This document shows positions 27,796-37,694 of a stretch of 64,000 bases of DNA, in pieces. Location of the stretch: NCBI GenBank assembly GCA_963702765.1, contig CAVPEB010000020.1, positions 1-64,000 of the forward strand. The letters are read 5' to 3'. Source of the stretch: DATMNR01 sp963702765. GTDB lineage: Bacteria > Chloroflexota > Ktedonobacteria > Ktedonobacterales > Ktedonobacteraceae. Positions within the stretch are counted from its first letter, which is position 1; the number at the start of each line of letters is the position of its first letter. The notes below the pieces were generated by a model. It made no database searches, was not told the origin of the DNA, and saw only the letters and a list, made by a program, of their open reading frames with translations. The translations under genes were made by a program, and so were the position numbers.

Positions 27796-28404
27796 TTAAT
27801 AGTTATGTTTACCCTCACGAGGTCGTAATCCATTTAGCAAGATATCAATCATCTCATACGCCATCGTCTGGCGGCTTTTCATCGCCTCCCGCTGGGGAAC
27901 AGCATACAAACTCTCAATCATCCCGATAAACGTACCCGCCGCCAAAATCAAATCTTCATACTCAATCACACCCTGCTCTCTTGCTGTACGCAATATCGCT
28001 TCAACAGGCAAAAGCATCGTTTCAAACGCAATGCGCGAAAGGCGGTCAGCTTGCTCTGGATCAATGGATGGCATATCCGAATACACCATGCGTACTAAAT
28101 CCATAGGTGGTTGGGACAACAACCAGTCAGCAACTGCACGCAATTGTGAACGAATGTCAGAGGATGCTCCAGCAATGGCCTTGGTCAACCCCTGACGATG
28201 GTGTCCCAAATTGCGCTCGACCACATCGATATAGAGTTGTTCCTTGCCACCGGGGACATGATGATACACCGTCGTATGATGAATGCCTATTTCCGAGGCA
28301 ATATCACGCAACGTGACAGCGTTATATCCCTTTTTCGCAAAAAGCCGTTCTGCCGTGTCCATGACACGCTCATAGGCTACACTTTTCTCTTCTGTATGTT
28401 TCAT
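27796..28404 (-). CDS. TetR-family regulator of the adjacent MFS gene
   Basis: 202 aa. The N-terminal helix-turn-helix reads VMDTAERLFAKKGYNAVTLR, then DIASEIGIHHTTVYHHVPGG with a typical recognition helix. The C-terminal part is a helical ligand domain without recognised identity. The ATG at 28404 has GGTGGG 8 nt upstream; an earlier ATG at 28434 would read through the operator. A perfect inverted repeat at 28415-28430 is the likely operator. It most likely represses itself and the MFS pump in one transcript. Confidence 0.88.
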   Translation of the reverse strand: MKHTEEKSVAYERVMDTAERLFAKKGYNAVTLRDIASEIGIHHTTVYHHVPGGKEQLYIDVVERNLGHHRQGLTKAIAGASSDIRSQLRAVADWLLSQPPMDLVRMVYSDMPSIDPEQADRLSRIAFETMLLPVEAILRTAREQGVIEYEDLILAAGTFIGMIESLYAVPQREAMKSRQTMAYEMIDILLNGLRPREGKHNY

Positions 28405-28414
28405 TTGAAAAACC

Positions 28415-28430
28415 CACCAAATGTTTGGTG
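28415..28430. promoter_or_regulatory. candidate TetR operator
   Basis: CACCAAA-TG-TTTGGTG: two 7-bp arms, perfectly complementary, 11 nt before the tetR start codon. The position would block transcription or early elongation. Confidence 0.55.
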
Positions 28431-28434
28431 ACAT

Positions 28435-28819
28435 AAATATAACATAGATAATACATTGATGTCAAAGAGTATTTGTCTGTTAAGTAGGGCTAATTCCACG
28501 GGTTGCACAACGAGAGAACATACTAAATGAGGCATCTTCGCAGGCTCGTTCAACTACCCTGTGGGTTTGTGGAAAGTGATCAGTATGCTCTCTGATGTAG
28601 AGAAACAAATCAACTTTGAAGAATCTCCCCAATCCGAACACCAGATGAGGGGAAACTCATTGACAGGGTTTTAGGCCAGTTATGGTATTGCACATCTAGA
28701 ATGAAACAGCGTTTCATCGCCACTGCTGTCTTCGAGACCTACTCCGATCCGGCACCACCTGTCCTCCTTCTCTCCGACAGGCGAGTGTGTTGCTTTCTCG
28801 GCCTTCCCTCGTCAAACAC
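28435..28819. other. intergenic region between two divergent tetR genes
   Basis: No open frame of note or repeat is seen. It should hold the promoter of the first tetR gene near 28440-28480; none stands out. Confidence 0.4.
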
Positions 28820-28876
28820 TTGACAATCAGAAACCCGGCAGGTATACTCACAAATAAATGAATAAAATATTCATTT
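28820..28876 (+). promoter_or_regulatory. sigma-70-type promoter with overlapping TetR operator
   Basis: TTGACA at 28820-28825 and TATACT at 28843-28848, with a 17-nt spacer. Right at the expected start site lies a palindrome at 28856-28876: arms AAATGAATA and TATTCATTT with AAA between. It is 22 nt upstream of the second tetR ATG, as expected for autorepression. Confidence 0.75.
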
Positions 28877-28898
28877 TATTGAAAGGGAAGAGGTTGCC

Positions 28899-29495
28899 AT
28901 GGCTCGAACGGCAGAGGCGAATCAACGTTTACGTGAAGCGCAACGCGCGAAGATTTTACAGAGCGCCAGTAGGGTTTTTGCGCGTCTGGGGAGAGCGGCG
29001 ACGATGGCTGATGTTGCCGCTGAAGCTGCGGTCAGTCAAGGGCTGGCCTATCGTTACTTTGCGAGCAAGGAAGCGCTCCTGCAAACCCTGGTCGAGCAAG
29101 CCATACTCAGCGACCCGACTGGATTGCCGTCCTTTCTTGAGATGGAGGGTTCACCAGGAGAGCGCCTTGCCTTGCTCATTTCCCATCTTTGGGAAAGCAG
29201 ATGCCAACATCCCGAATTCTATCAGCTCTTCGATCAGGTCCAATGCGATGAGGCCACGCCTGCCGACCTCCGTGAAGTGATACGCAAGCGAGGTCAGACC
29301 TTTTACGACGTGATGGGGCAACTGATCGTCGAGGGTCAAGCCAGCGGCGAAATCGCAGCAGGCAATCCAGTCCAACTGATCACTGCTGTTGCTGCATGTC
29401 TTGAGGGGGTAACCAGGTTCGCGTTGCGTGATCCTCAGCAGTTCAAAGCATCTTGTCCTGATGCCAGGATTCTCTTGCGCATGTTCAAACCATAG
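28899..29495 (+). CDS. TetR-family regulator
   Basis: 198 aa. The helix-turn-helix segment is ILQSASRVFARLGRAATMAD, then VAAEAAVSQGLAYRYFASKE. GGGAAGAGG precedes the ATG. The gene is first in a run with a VC0807-like fragment, an amidohydrolase and a methyltransferase on the same strand, and its own promoter carries a perfect operator, so it probably represses the whole unit and responds to a small molecule. The ligand is unknown. Confidence 0.88.
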   Translation: MARTAEANQRLREAQRAKILQSASRVFARLGRAATMADVAAEAAVSQGLAYRYFASKEALLQTLVEQAILSDPTGLPSFLEMEGSPGERLALLISHLWESRCQHPEFYQLFDQVQCDEATPADLREVIRKRGQTFYDVMGQLIVEGQASGEIAAGNPVQLITAVAACLEGVTRFALRDPQQFKASCPDARILLRMFKP

Positions 29496-29562
29496 TGAAC
29501 CTTTTCCCTCTCTGCTCCTGGTTATGAGGAAGTATTACTGCGACAAAAGAAAGGGCATATGT

Positions 29563-29841
29563 ATGTCAAGTCGTCCAGAGGTTCGTTGGAGTCAGCTCCG
29601 AACGGCTATGCTCCCCGATCTGCTCATCTCCCTTGTTGGCCCGGTACTCATCTATCGAGTGGCTGTTTCGTCTCTGCCAGCAACCGAGGCGCTCCTTCTG
29701 GCTGGTGTGCTGCCACTCATCCGCGTAGGTATTGGCTTGATACGAAGTATCTTTCTCTCCAGAGAAAGGGAGCTGAAAAATGCAAACCTCTTTCCAAACA
29801 CCTGGACCCACCTTGCAGATTCGTCACGTACGCGTCTTTGA
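29563..29841 (+). pseudogene. truncated VC0807-like membrane protein
   Basis: 92 aa from an ATG with AAAGGG 7 nt upstream. Residues 10-62 (MLPDLLISLVGPVLIYRVAV and LLLAGVLPLIRVGIGLIRS) match the start of VC0807-family membrane proteins, normally about 200 aa or more. After SIFLSRERE the frame runs into sequence that encodes the amidohydrolase in another frame and stops 62 nt inside it. The missing helices indicate a deletion that joined two genes. Confidence 0.6.
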
Positions 29842-31021
29842 CGGTGAACGCGTTCTTGAACAGCGCTCAGTTCTGGTCGAGAACGGGATCATCAGCGGTA
29901 TCACTGAACCAGATCTGCACATACAGCACGCAGAAGTCATAGATGGGCGGGGCCGCACATTGTTGCCCGGACTGTTTGATGCCCATGTACACCTTGCAGA
30001 CAATCCCGAACCGGCCTTGCGCCAGGCCATCTCGCTTGGGGTCACGACGGTGCTGGACATGTTTAACGGCACCAACCTCCTCGAAGCCAAACAGCGGCTC
30101 GTGGCAGAGGAGCCAGCGGACCTTGCGGACCTGCGAACAGCAGGATATGGAGCCATCGCGCCAGGGAGCCTTCTGGCAAAGCTCTTTACGGGCCCATTAC
30201 CCACAATTACCAGTCCAGAGCAGGCTCCTGCGTGGGTGGATACCCGCCTGGCTGAGGGATCGGATTACATCAAAATTATCTATGACGAGCGGGAAGGCGG
30301 CGACCTTTCCCAGGAGGTCGTTCGCGCACTGGTTCAAGCAACGCACCGGTGGGGGAAATTGGTGGTGGTGCATGTGCTCGCGGAGCAGAAGGCGCGCGAA
30401 GCTATTGCGGCGGGGGCAGATGGGTTAGCGCATCTGTTTCTTGGCGAGGACGTGAGTCTCGACTTCGGCCACTTTGCTGCAGCGCATCACGTCTTTGTGA
30501 TTCCAACGCTGATGATTTTGGCTGGTCTGTGCGGGAAGCCGCAAGGTCCAGCGTTGCTGGCTGACTCCTCTTTAGCACCCTACATCACCGCTCAACAGCG
30601 GCAAGCACCGATGAGGCCAGCGGATCCGAGTCACCATCACCTGTACCAGGCCACGGTTTCCGCGATGCAGCAATTACTGGAAGCACAGGTTCCTCTACTG
30701 GCCGGGACCGATACCGGGCCACCTACTGCCGCATTGGGAGTAACGGGCTACGGCACCGCTCTGCATGGTGAACTGAAGTTATTGGTTGACGCGGGGATGA
30801 CGCCAGTGCAAGCATTGGCTGCCGCAACGTCTGTCCCGGCGCGCATCTTCCATTTCACGGATCGAGGACTGATTCGATCAGGGATGCGCGCGGATCTGGT
30901 GCTGGTCGAAGGAAATCCCACACAGGACATTCTCGCGACCCGCAACATCGTGGCCGTCTGGAAACGGGGTGTGCAGGTACAGCGCCAACGAGGCGAGGCA
31001 ACTGAGGAAGTTGACAAATAA
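29780..31021 (+). CDS. metal-dependent amidohydrolase (imidazolonepropionase/prolidase-like)
   Basis: 413 aa. The first metal pair is GLFDAHVHL; the likely carboxylated lysine lies in SDYIKIIYDE; VVVHVLAEQKAREAI and ADGLAHLFL supply the two later His; LLAGTDTGPP supplies the Asp. The C-terminal ADLVLVEGNPTQDI is the usual end of this superfamily. AGAAAGGGAG precedes the ATG. The subgroup includes Xaa-Pro dipeptidases and organophosphate hydrolases, so the substrate is not fixed. It lies in the operon controlled by the second TetR regulator. Confidence 0.85.
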   Translation: MQTSFQTPGPTLQIRHVRVFDGERVLEQRSVLVENGIISGITEPDLHIQHAEVIDGRGRTLLPGLFDAHVHLADNPEPALRQAISLGVTTVLDMFNGTNLLEAKQRLVAEEPADLADLRTAGYGAIAPGSLLAKLFTGPLPTITSPEQAPAWVDTRLAEGSDYIKIIYDEREGGDLSQEVVRALVQATHRWGKLVVVHVLAEQKAREAIAAGADGLAHLFLGEDVSLDFGHFAAAHHVFVIPTLMILAGLCGKPQGPALLADSSLAPYITAQQRQAPMRPADPSHHHLYQATVSAMQQLLEAQVPLLAGTDTGPPTAALGVTGYGTALHGELKLLVDAGMTPVQALAAATSVPARIFHFTDRGLIRSGMRADLVLVEGNPTQDILATRNIVAVWKRGVQVQRQRGEATEEVDK

Positions 31022-31107
31022 CGTGAAGTGATCAATACATGCTTTTGAGGTGAAATGGAAAGAACAGATTCGAGTTCGACACCCTCGACGAGAAAGGAAG
31101 CACACCG

Positions 31108-31932
31108 ATGCAACTCCCTGGAGAGAACGTCCATCACGTTCATTTGACGGAAGAAAAAGCAACGCTCTTCATTACGCTCTACGCAAAAGCTCTGGATAAC
31201 CGTTCGAAACGTCCCATCTTAGGGGACAAAACAGCGGATGAATTAGTCAGCTCACTTGTGTATGACTTTCACAAATTGAAAGACGCTGGCAACGACCATT
31301 TAGCCGTGCTGAGGGCGAAGCAATTCGACGACTGGGTAGAGGAATTTCTTGCGAAGCATCATGATGCGACGGTTTTACATCTCGGCTGTGGATTGGATAC
31401 GCGCGTGATGAGAGTCAATCCGCCGTCCGAGGTCAAGTGGTACGATCTGGACTATCCAGAAGTGATGGCCTTACGGGAGCAATGCTTTCCCAAACGCGAC
31501 GGGTACTTCCAGGTGGCTTCTTCCGTCACTGATCAAGCGTGGTTGGAAACCATTCCCAGCGATCGTCCCGTGATGATCGTAGCAGAAGGACTCCTGGAAT
31601 ATCTGACGGAGCAGGAAGTGCAAACGCTTCTGAACCGTCTGACCAGTCATTTCCGCCATGGTCAAATCGCATTTGATGTCTTAAATTCGTTTGCGATACA
31701 ACTTGGAAAATCGAAACTCCAGGAAACGACTGGAGCAACACATACGTGGGCAGTTGATGATACGCGCATAGTCGAACAATTAGATCCGAAGCTGACGAAG
31801 GATGTAGAGCTCTCCATCACTGAAGTTGCATCTCTGAAAAAATTGCCCTGGCGATCTCGCATCATATACACCGGCATGCGCCTGATCCCTCCGTTTCGGA
31901 ATATGTTGCGCTTACTTCGTTATCAGTTTTAA
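31108..31932 (+). CDS. LCMT/TcmP-family SAM-dependent O-methyltransferase
   Basis: 274 aa. The SAM-binding region reads ATVLHLGCGLDTRVMRV followed by VKWYDLDYPEVM, and VMIVAEGLLEYLTEQEVQ is diagnostic for the leucine-carboxyl-methyltransferase-like group that includes TcmP. These enzymes methylate carboxyl or hydroxyl groups on small molecules. GAAAGGAAG lies before the ATG. It is probably the last gene of the TetR-controlled unit. Confidence 0.85.
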   Translation: MQLPGENVHHVHLTEEKATLFITLYAKALDNRSKRPILGDKTADELVSSLVYDFHKLKDAGNDHLAVLRAKQFDDWVEEFLAKHHDATVLHLGCGLDTRVMRVNPPSEVKWYDLDYPEVMALREQCFPKRDGYFQVASSVTDQAWLETIPSDRPVMIVAEGLLEYLTEQEVQTLLNRLTSHFRHGQIAFDVLNSFAIQLGKSKLQETTGATHTWAVDDTRIVEQLDPKLTKDVELSITEVASLKKLPWRSRIIYTGMRLIPPFRNMLRLLRYQF

Positions 31933-32030
31933 GCCGATCCAGCGCGAACGAGGGCAGCAAGAGGCATAACTGTTTCTGCTTAGCTTTGCCAACAAGAAAC
32001 GTGGTGAGAGCACACAAAGGAGAAAACCGC

Positions 32031-34380
32031 ATGGAAGAGAGAGAAACGTTCGATCATGAATACCACCAGGCAACAAAAGCACAATTGGTCTTACTCATGC
32101 AAACAGGATATCCCTGGCACAAGGCTGCTGCAACAGCAGGACTTCAGATCAGTCGATCAACCGCTATCGCCTGTTACAAGCGGTACGTACACAGGGAGAA
32201 GCCGCATTGCAGGATGGAAGACATGGGCATCCAGCCAAACTGCGAGAAGCTGTGCTCCAATGGCTGCAAGCCTTCTGCCGCTCTGCTCCACAGATACCGA
32301 GCAGGGAGGTGCAAGGAGCATTGCAAGAACGATTCGGCATTCACGTCAGTATTGGTCACCTCAATCGAATCCGTGCTCAATTGGGCATTGGGAATCACGT
32401 TGGGCGCTTGAAAAAAAACAGCAAACGCTCTGTTCTCCACTGGAAGCCCAGTGGCAAGAGGGTGCTGGTGGACTTCTGCTTGTTGCCGCTGCGCAAGAAA
32501 CGGGCTTGCTGCCAGCGTTAGAAACAGCACTTGCTTCTTGTACGCCTCAGGATCACTCACGTCTTGCTCACCTCTCTCCTCTTTCTGGTCGAATGCTGAT
32601 GCTCACCTTCCTCTCTCTGGGCGTTGTTGGGCTTCGCCGCACCTGGGATTTGCGTAGCTACACTGGCGATGCACTTGGACTGCTCAGTGGCAGAAAGCGA
32701 GCCTATGGCTACCTCCACACCGAACGCCTGCTCTCAGAAGTGGCTCGTGCGCAAGGAGACGAGGTCTTCACCGATGCGCTTGCCAGGTGGACAGCTCAGC
32801 TCTGGCAGATGCCAGAGCTGGAACCGGGCAGTCAGCCCGCATCCTTTTATGTTGATGGACATCGTAAACCAGTGTATACTGGGGCATTGATCCCGCGAGG
32901 ACTGGTAGGGCGTCTCTCGACGATTCTTGGATGCCGGGCACTTGTCCTGTTACATGACGAACATGGACATCCTCTGCTTGCTACGACTCATCGTGGGGAT
33001 CAGCATTTGACTATTAGACTGCCAGTCATTGTGAGGCGCTACGAGGAGCACATGAGCACTGGTGCTATCCAACAGATCATTGTGGACCGCGAAGGGATGG
33101 CTGCCGAATTTCTCGCCAAGTTAGTCAAAGAGGGACGAACGGCGATCTCCATTCTGCGAACCGATCAATATACTGGACTCGACTCGTTTACCGATATTGG
33201 AGATTTCATTCCGTGGTGCATATTGCCGGAGGGAACAGTCCTGCGCGAGGTAGCACCTGCCACCTTTCCCCTTCCTTTGCCTGACCAGAAAGGACAGTTT
33301 CTCCCACTTCGCGTTGCTTTGATCCGCGATCTGCATCGCTAGGTTCCTCTGCCTCCCACGGAAGAAGACCTGGAATATCCCAGGCGTTGGGATGCAGATT
33401 TAAGCGGAGAGGATCGCCGTTGGTGGGATACAGGATGGCAGGCGACACCGTCCCCTCAACGAACGACTGCTCCCAAACTCATTCCCATTGTCACGACAGC
33501 CGCGACCGTTGATGCTGCCGAACTTGCCCAGACATACACCCAGCGTTGGTCACTGCAAGAAAATATCATTCGCGATTTTTTACTCCCGCTCGGGTTAGAT
33601 ACCAATCATGGCTACAGTAAAAGACTGGTGGAAAATTCTGAGGTTGGAAAGCGCCGGGTTACTCTGGAGAAACGGCTGGCGAATGTGCAGCGTTGGGCGG
33701 AAGGAGCACGCAAGCGTTGCAGCAATGCCAGCAAATTGTATACGAAGCGCTGTCAGCTGACAAAGGAGCGAGCCACAGCATTGTATCGCGTTCTCAACAA
33801 TTATCAGATCGAGTTGGAGCAGCAAGAGGAAGAACCCTGGCGACTACGGAAAACAATCAAAGAGGAAAAGGCTGTTGCTGATGCTGAAATCGAGGAGTAC
33901 CAGCAGCGACAATGGAAAGCGTACGACACCAGCAACCAGGAACACCGCAAATGTGAGCGGTATTGCCAGGAGCAGCGAGAACTTTTACGTACCTTAGAAG
34001 ATCTCACGTTGAGTGAGCGCACCATGTATGAATTGGACAACCGCAAAGACCAGGTGATGACGGTCTTCAAGGTGGCTCTGGCGAATCTGGTGATGTGGAC
34101 GCGTGATCAGTATTTTCCAGCATCATACGAGCAAGCTACCTGGAAACGACTGGCTCCCTTTTTCCATCTGCCAGGGTTGGTCAGGCAGAGCCAGGATACG
34201 GTTGAGGTTTCGCTTCGTCCTTTCAATGATCGGCAATACAATCGGGATCTCGCTGCACTCTGCGAACGGGTCAATGCTGCCGCGCCGCGCTTGCCTGATG
34301 GGCGTCATTTGCATGTTTCAGTGCAGATCAACGAGGTGGTGCGTCCCATTTTAGATGTGCAAAAACGTCGAGTGGCCTGA
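32031..34380 (+). pseudogene. large DDE transposase with coiled-coil tail, decayed
   Basis: An ATG with AAAGGAG upstream opens MEERETFDHEYHQATKAQ, a helix-turn-helix N-terminus. Frame changes follow near 32155 (to INRYRLLQAVRTQGEAAL) and at a run of eight A around 32411-32418 (to QQTLCSPLEAQWQEGAGG). An in-frame TAG interrupts at 33340. The triad is visible as SFYVDGHRKP (D), IIVDREGMAAEF (D) and YTQRWSLQENIIRDF (E). A long charged coiled coil follows (33600-34060), then a C-terminal domain. Joined, about 780 aa. I could not find terminal inverted repeats. It is clearly inactive unless all changes are errors. Confidence 0.8.
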
Positions 34381-34424
34381 AACCCTGATTGAGCAATCTG
34401 TGGAAAGTCGCGATCAAATGAGGT

Positions 34425-35342
34425 TCAACGCCTTTGGAGAGCCTCTGCGGTGGCCATCCATCCTTGCCATGCAGTGGGATACTTGGGCCTCCAACGACTG
34501 GCTTGCCGGAAACGAGCATTGCTGACACGTAAGGAGCGAGTCAACGACGTTGAACGATTTCCCAGCATGAGCGCCGCTCGGCCCGGGATGCGAAGCCATG
34601 CGGCCTTGCCTGCGGCTGCGGCAAGCGCGTCAGCGTAGTTCCGTTTAGTCAATGGCTCGTCATCGACGACGTTATAGGTTCCGGCTGGAACCGTCAGTGC
34701 TGCAACCACAGCCGCACCCGCATCGGCGACGTGAATGGATGAGACATAGCTGTTAGCTGGCCCCATCATCACGACGATGTGGCGGCGCGCCAGCGCGAAA
34801 AACTGCTCACTGTGCGTGGCACAGGGCCCGTAGAACCAGCCGAACCGGAGTACAACGCCTGTGCCACTGGCGCGAGAGAAGCGGTTTGCGTTTGCTTCTG
34901 CGGCCAAATTCCCCTGGGCCATGGGGAAGGTGTCAGGGGGACATTGCTCATCGATCCAGGCATCTCCGCGATCGGGATAGATCATGCTCACCGATTCCTG
35001 TACCACCCGCTCGATTTCAGCTGCCATAGCAGCATTGATGATGGTAGCAGAGCCCTGCTTTCGAACGCGGTCGTTCTCGACCCATGCCTTTGTCTGCATG
35101 AACCTGGTGGTTGGCGGAATGGCTGTCGCAAGATTGATGACCGTATCATGCCCCTTGAATGCCTCAGTCAAGGCTTTGCGGTCAAAGATCGAGACGGTGA
35201 TGGGCAAAGCGCCCTGCTGGCTCAACCGCGCGGCTTTTTCCGGCGTGCGAGCTACCGCCGTAACAGTGTGTGCGGCACGAACGAGAGCTGCAACGGCATA
35301 ACTGCCAATCGCTCCCGTTGAACCAATAACAAACACGTTCAT
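34425..35342 (-). CDS. NAD(P)-dependent epimerase/NmrA-like SDR protein
   Basis: 305 aa. The nucleotide-binding turn is VFVIGSTGAIGSYAVAALV near the N-terminus. GHDTVINLATAIPP and SMIYPDRGDAW correspond to later atypical SDR segments; the usual YxxxK is not obvious. GTYNVVDDEPLTKR before the C-terminus is common in epimerase-like proteins of actinomycetes and Chloroflexota. GGGAAG lies upstream of the ATG at 35342. It begins just beyond the transposase remnant, convergent with it. Substrate unknown. Confidence 0.75.
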   Translation of the reverse strand: MNVFVIGSTGAIGSYAVAALVRAAHTVTAVARTPEKAARLSQQGALPITVSIFDRKALTEAFKGHDTVINLATAIPPTTRFMQTKAWVENDRVRKQGSATIINAAMAAEIERVVQESVSMIYPDRGDAWIDEQCPPDTFPMAQGNLAAEANANRFSRASGTGVVLRFGWFYGPCATHSEQFFALARRHIVVMMGPANSYVSSIHVADAGAAVVAALTVPAGTYNVVDDEPLTKRNYADALAAAAGKAAWLRIPGRAALMLGNRSTSLTRSLRVSNARFRQASRWRPKYPTAWQGWMATAEALQRR

Positions 35343-35488
35343 GCTTTTCGACTTCCCGATCTCGATGTCCGGTCTCAATTGGAACATTCCATGGTGACGC
35401 GAACGCGATCAAGAGAAAAGAGCCAGGAAAGGCAATAGAAACGCCTTCCTATTGGTATCGTTTCCGCTCCCATGGAAATGAGCTGAGC

Positions 35489-36232
35489 CTACCGTTTATC
35501 GCTCATTTCCATGCGGGATTGTTGTGGCTCTCGCTGCTGCTCGATTGGCGAACTTCGCTGCTGATGGAATTTTTCCTGGACAAAGAGTCGCCACCCGATG
35601 ACAACCGGCCAGGCAAACGTCACGAGCACCAGGGCGCGTTCAATCAGTCCTCCAATCGAGGACGACGATCCTCCAGATGCGCTTCGGGGGCCAGCAGCAC
35701 AAAGGAGAGCGCGATGAGCATCACTGCTGCCAAGGCCGTGGCTAATGAGTACCAACCATATCCACGCCAGTCGCGCACTCGCCGCCATTGCCAGCTCGCA
35801 ACCAGACACGCCGCAACTGGTGCCAGAAACGCTAGCAGGAATCCAATCGTCCAATGCAGCACTGCTGTGCCGGGAGTGGCAGTAAAGATGGCCGCATTGA
35901 AGATCCCAATGCTCGCAAGAAGCAAGAGGAACCAGACAGGCTACCCGCCCTCCTTTCCTCATGATCTGGCGCATCCCAAGAAAAAAACCGATGGCAAAGG
36001 CGAAGAGCAAGACAGCAAAGATCGCCGTACCTCCGTCGACCAGCCAGACGTTGGTTCCCACTCCTAGGGTGCTAATCGACTGGCGTATTGGAGAGTATCC
36101 TGGGCGCAGAAAACCAGCGATGGTGAAGTCAGCCACAAAGAGAATCGGACTCACCACTCCAGCCAGTGCTAACCAGCGAGCAATACGCTTGTCTCCTGGA
36201 TCTGAGAGCGCCGATGAGAAGTTCTCTTGCAT
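35489..36232 (-). pseudogene. DUF998 membrane protein, two compensating frameshifts
   Basis: Starts well (AAAGGAG, then MQENFSSALSDPGDKRIARW and FLRPGYSPIRQSISTLGVG, the DUF998 signature). After IMRKGGR the membrane sequence continues in another frame (WFLLLLASIGIFNAAIFTA through LIALSFVLLAPEAHLE). It returns to the first frame for LIERALVLVTFAWPVVIGWR. An extra base near 35945 and a compensating change near 35660 explain this. Reading only the first frame gives a nonsense middle. Full protein about 247 aa with six helices. Confidence 0.75.
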
Positions 36233-36741
36233 GATTTCTCCTTTCTCAAGAAAGACAATGTGGGGAAAAGCTCTGATGCGCTGAAAGGTTCCACTTTGGT
36301 CTCTTAGTCTACACAGCTTTCGCCCCTGGATGATCTAAGAGGTGCCCTGGCAAGAGTCTAAGGGTTGAAGGTTGAAGGTGACTATGGATGCCTTCTTCTC
36401 AAGAAGATGTCTTCAGGCCAGAAAAAGCCTCGTATGGTCTACATTGACGCACGCTTTCACGCGTCTCTCGCGCCTATCTTCGATTTTTGCCTTTTTCATA
36501 CTACACGAACTAAGAGTTGCTAGCGATACTCATCCACTTTTGGGCATGGGCATTTCCATACGGATTTCGGGAACGAACTGGCTCTTGGGCATGTTGACCT
36601 CACCAAAGCGTGCCAGATCCATTTTATCGGGCAGGCAACATTAAAGCCATGTACGACTTTGAAATATCCGAAACATCTCCGCTAAGATGTATAATTATCC
36701 CTGAGAATCTCAAAAAACGCAGCACCACCTGGAGACAAACA
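36233..36741. other. intergenic region
   Basis: No convincing gene. It contains short GGTTGAA tandem units near 36366 and a 30-codon minus-strand frame (36530-36622) without a ribosome site. It must hold the promoters of the divergent DUF998 and hydrolase genes. Confidence 0.4.
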
Positions 36742-37635
36742 ATGCTTACTATCAGAGATGAAACCTTTAATGGGCAATACCCCTTTACTCCGCACTATTA
36801 CTCTCATCAAGGCATTGATATACACTATGTAGATGAAGGTAGCGGCGAACCCGTAGTCATGATTCATGGTGATCCAACCTGGGGATTCCTCTATCGCCAC
36901 TTTATCTCATCTCTCTCACAGCAACATCGCTGTATCGTTCCAGATCATATGGGTATGGGTAAATCCTCTATACCCGAGGAACGCTCATTGTATCGGCTTG
37001 AGCAACACTGTGCCAACTTAGAAGCGCTCCTCCTGCACCATAATCTAGACGAGATTACTCTCATTCTGCATGATTGGGGAGGACCTGTGGGACTTGGCTT
37101 TGCCATGCGCCATCCAGAGCGTATCAAACGCCTGGTATTGATGAACACATGGGCATTCGCTCCATGGCCAGGAGGACCATTTCCCCGTCTATTGGAGATC
37201 ATCCGTTCTGAGCGAGGCGAAGCATTTGTATTAAGGAAGAACGGCTATCTCGAACCCGCACTCATTGGTACAACCTACCACGGTGAGAATCTAACTAATA
37301 TCGTCTTGGACGCATACCGCGCTCCTTTCCCAACACCAGAATCTCGTTTGGCCTTGCTCTACTGGTCACGCGATATACCTGTACAGGAAACTGACACATC
37401 CTATGCAGAAATGAAACGCATCGAAGATAGTTTGCCACTATTTAACACAAAACCAGTAATGCTCGTGTGGGGAATGCAGGATCCCGTCATCCCGCCCTCG
37501 ATCCTACATCGCTGGCAGCAGCTATACCCTGATGCGACAACACACGAAATCGCAGACGCAAGTCACTTTTTACAAGAAGATGCCCATGAACGCATCATAC
37601 CCTTGATCGAAACATTTCTAAAAAGCAATCCTTAG
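36742..37635 (+). CDS. alpha/beta hydrolase, haloalkane dehalogenase-like
   Basis: 297 aa. MIHGDPTWGFLYRHFI matches the oxyanion region of haloalkane dehalogenases (HGNPTWSFLYR). The nucleophile elbow is LILHDWGGPVG, with Asp instead of Ser, which is typical of dehalogenases and some epoxide or fluoroacetate hydrolases. WGMQDPVIPP holds the acid and DASHFLQED the catalytic His. GGAG lies 8 nt before the ATG at 36742; upstream in-frame codons lack a ribosome site. Carbon-halogen hydrolysis is inferred from motifs only. Confidence 0.82.
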   Translation: MLTIRDETFNGQYPFTPHYYSHQGIDIHYVDEGSGEPVVMIHGDPTWGFLYRHFISSLSQQHRCIVPDHMGMGKSSIPEERSLYRLEQHCANLEALLLHHNLDEITLILHDWGGPVGLGFAMRHPERIKRLVLMNTWAFAPWPGGPFPRLLEIIRSERGEAFVLRKNGYLEPALIGTTYHGENLTNIVLDAYRAPFPTPESRLALLYWSRDIPVQETDTSYAEMKRIEDSLPLFNTKPVMLVWGMQDPVIPPSILHRWQQLYPDATTHEIADASHFLQEDAHERIIPLIETFLKSNP

Positions 37636-37694
37636 GCTATAAAAGAGGCTCTTGCGTAACTTCATCGATTTGGAAAGCAGGGCAAAAATACTTA

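Noticed and set aside
36530..36622. 30-aa minus-strand frame rich in Met and Pro
   Set aside because: No ribosome site and no independent support.
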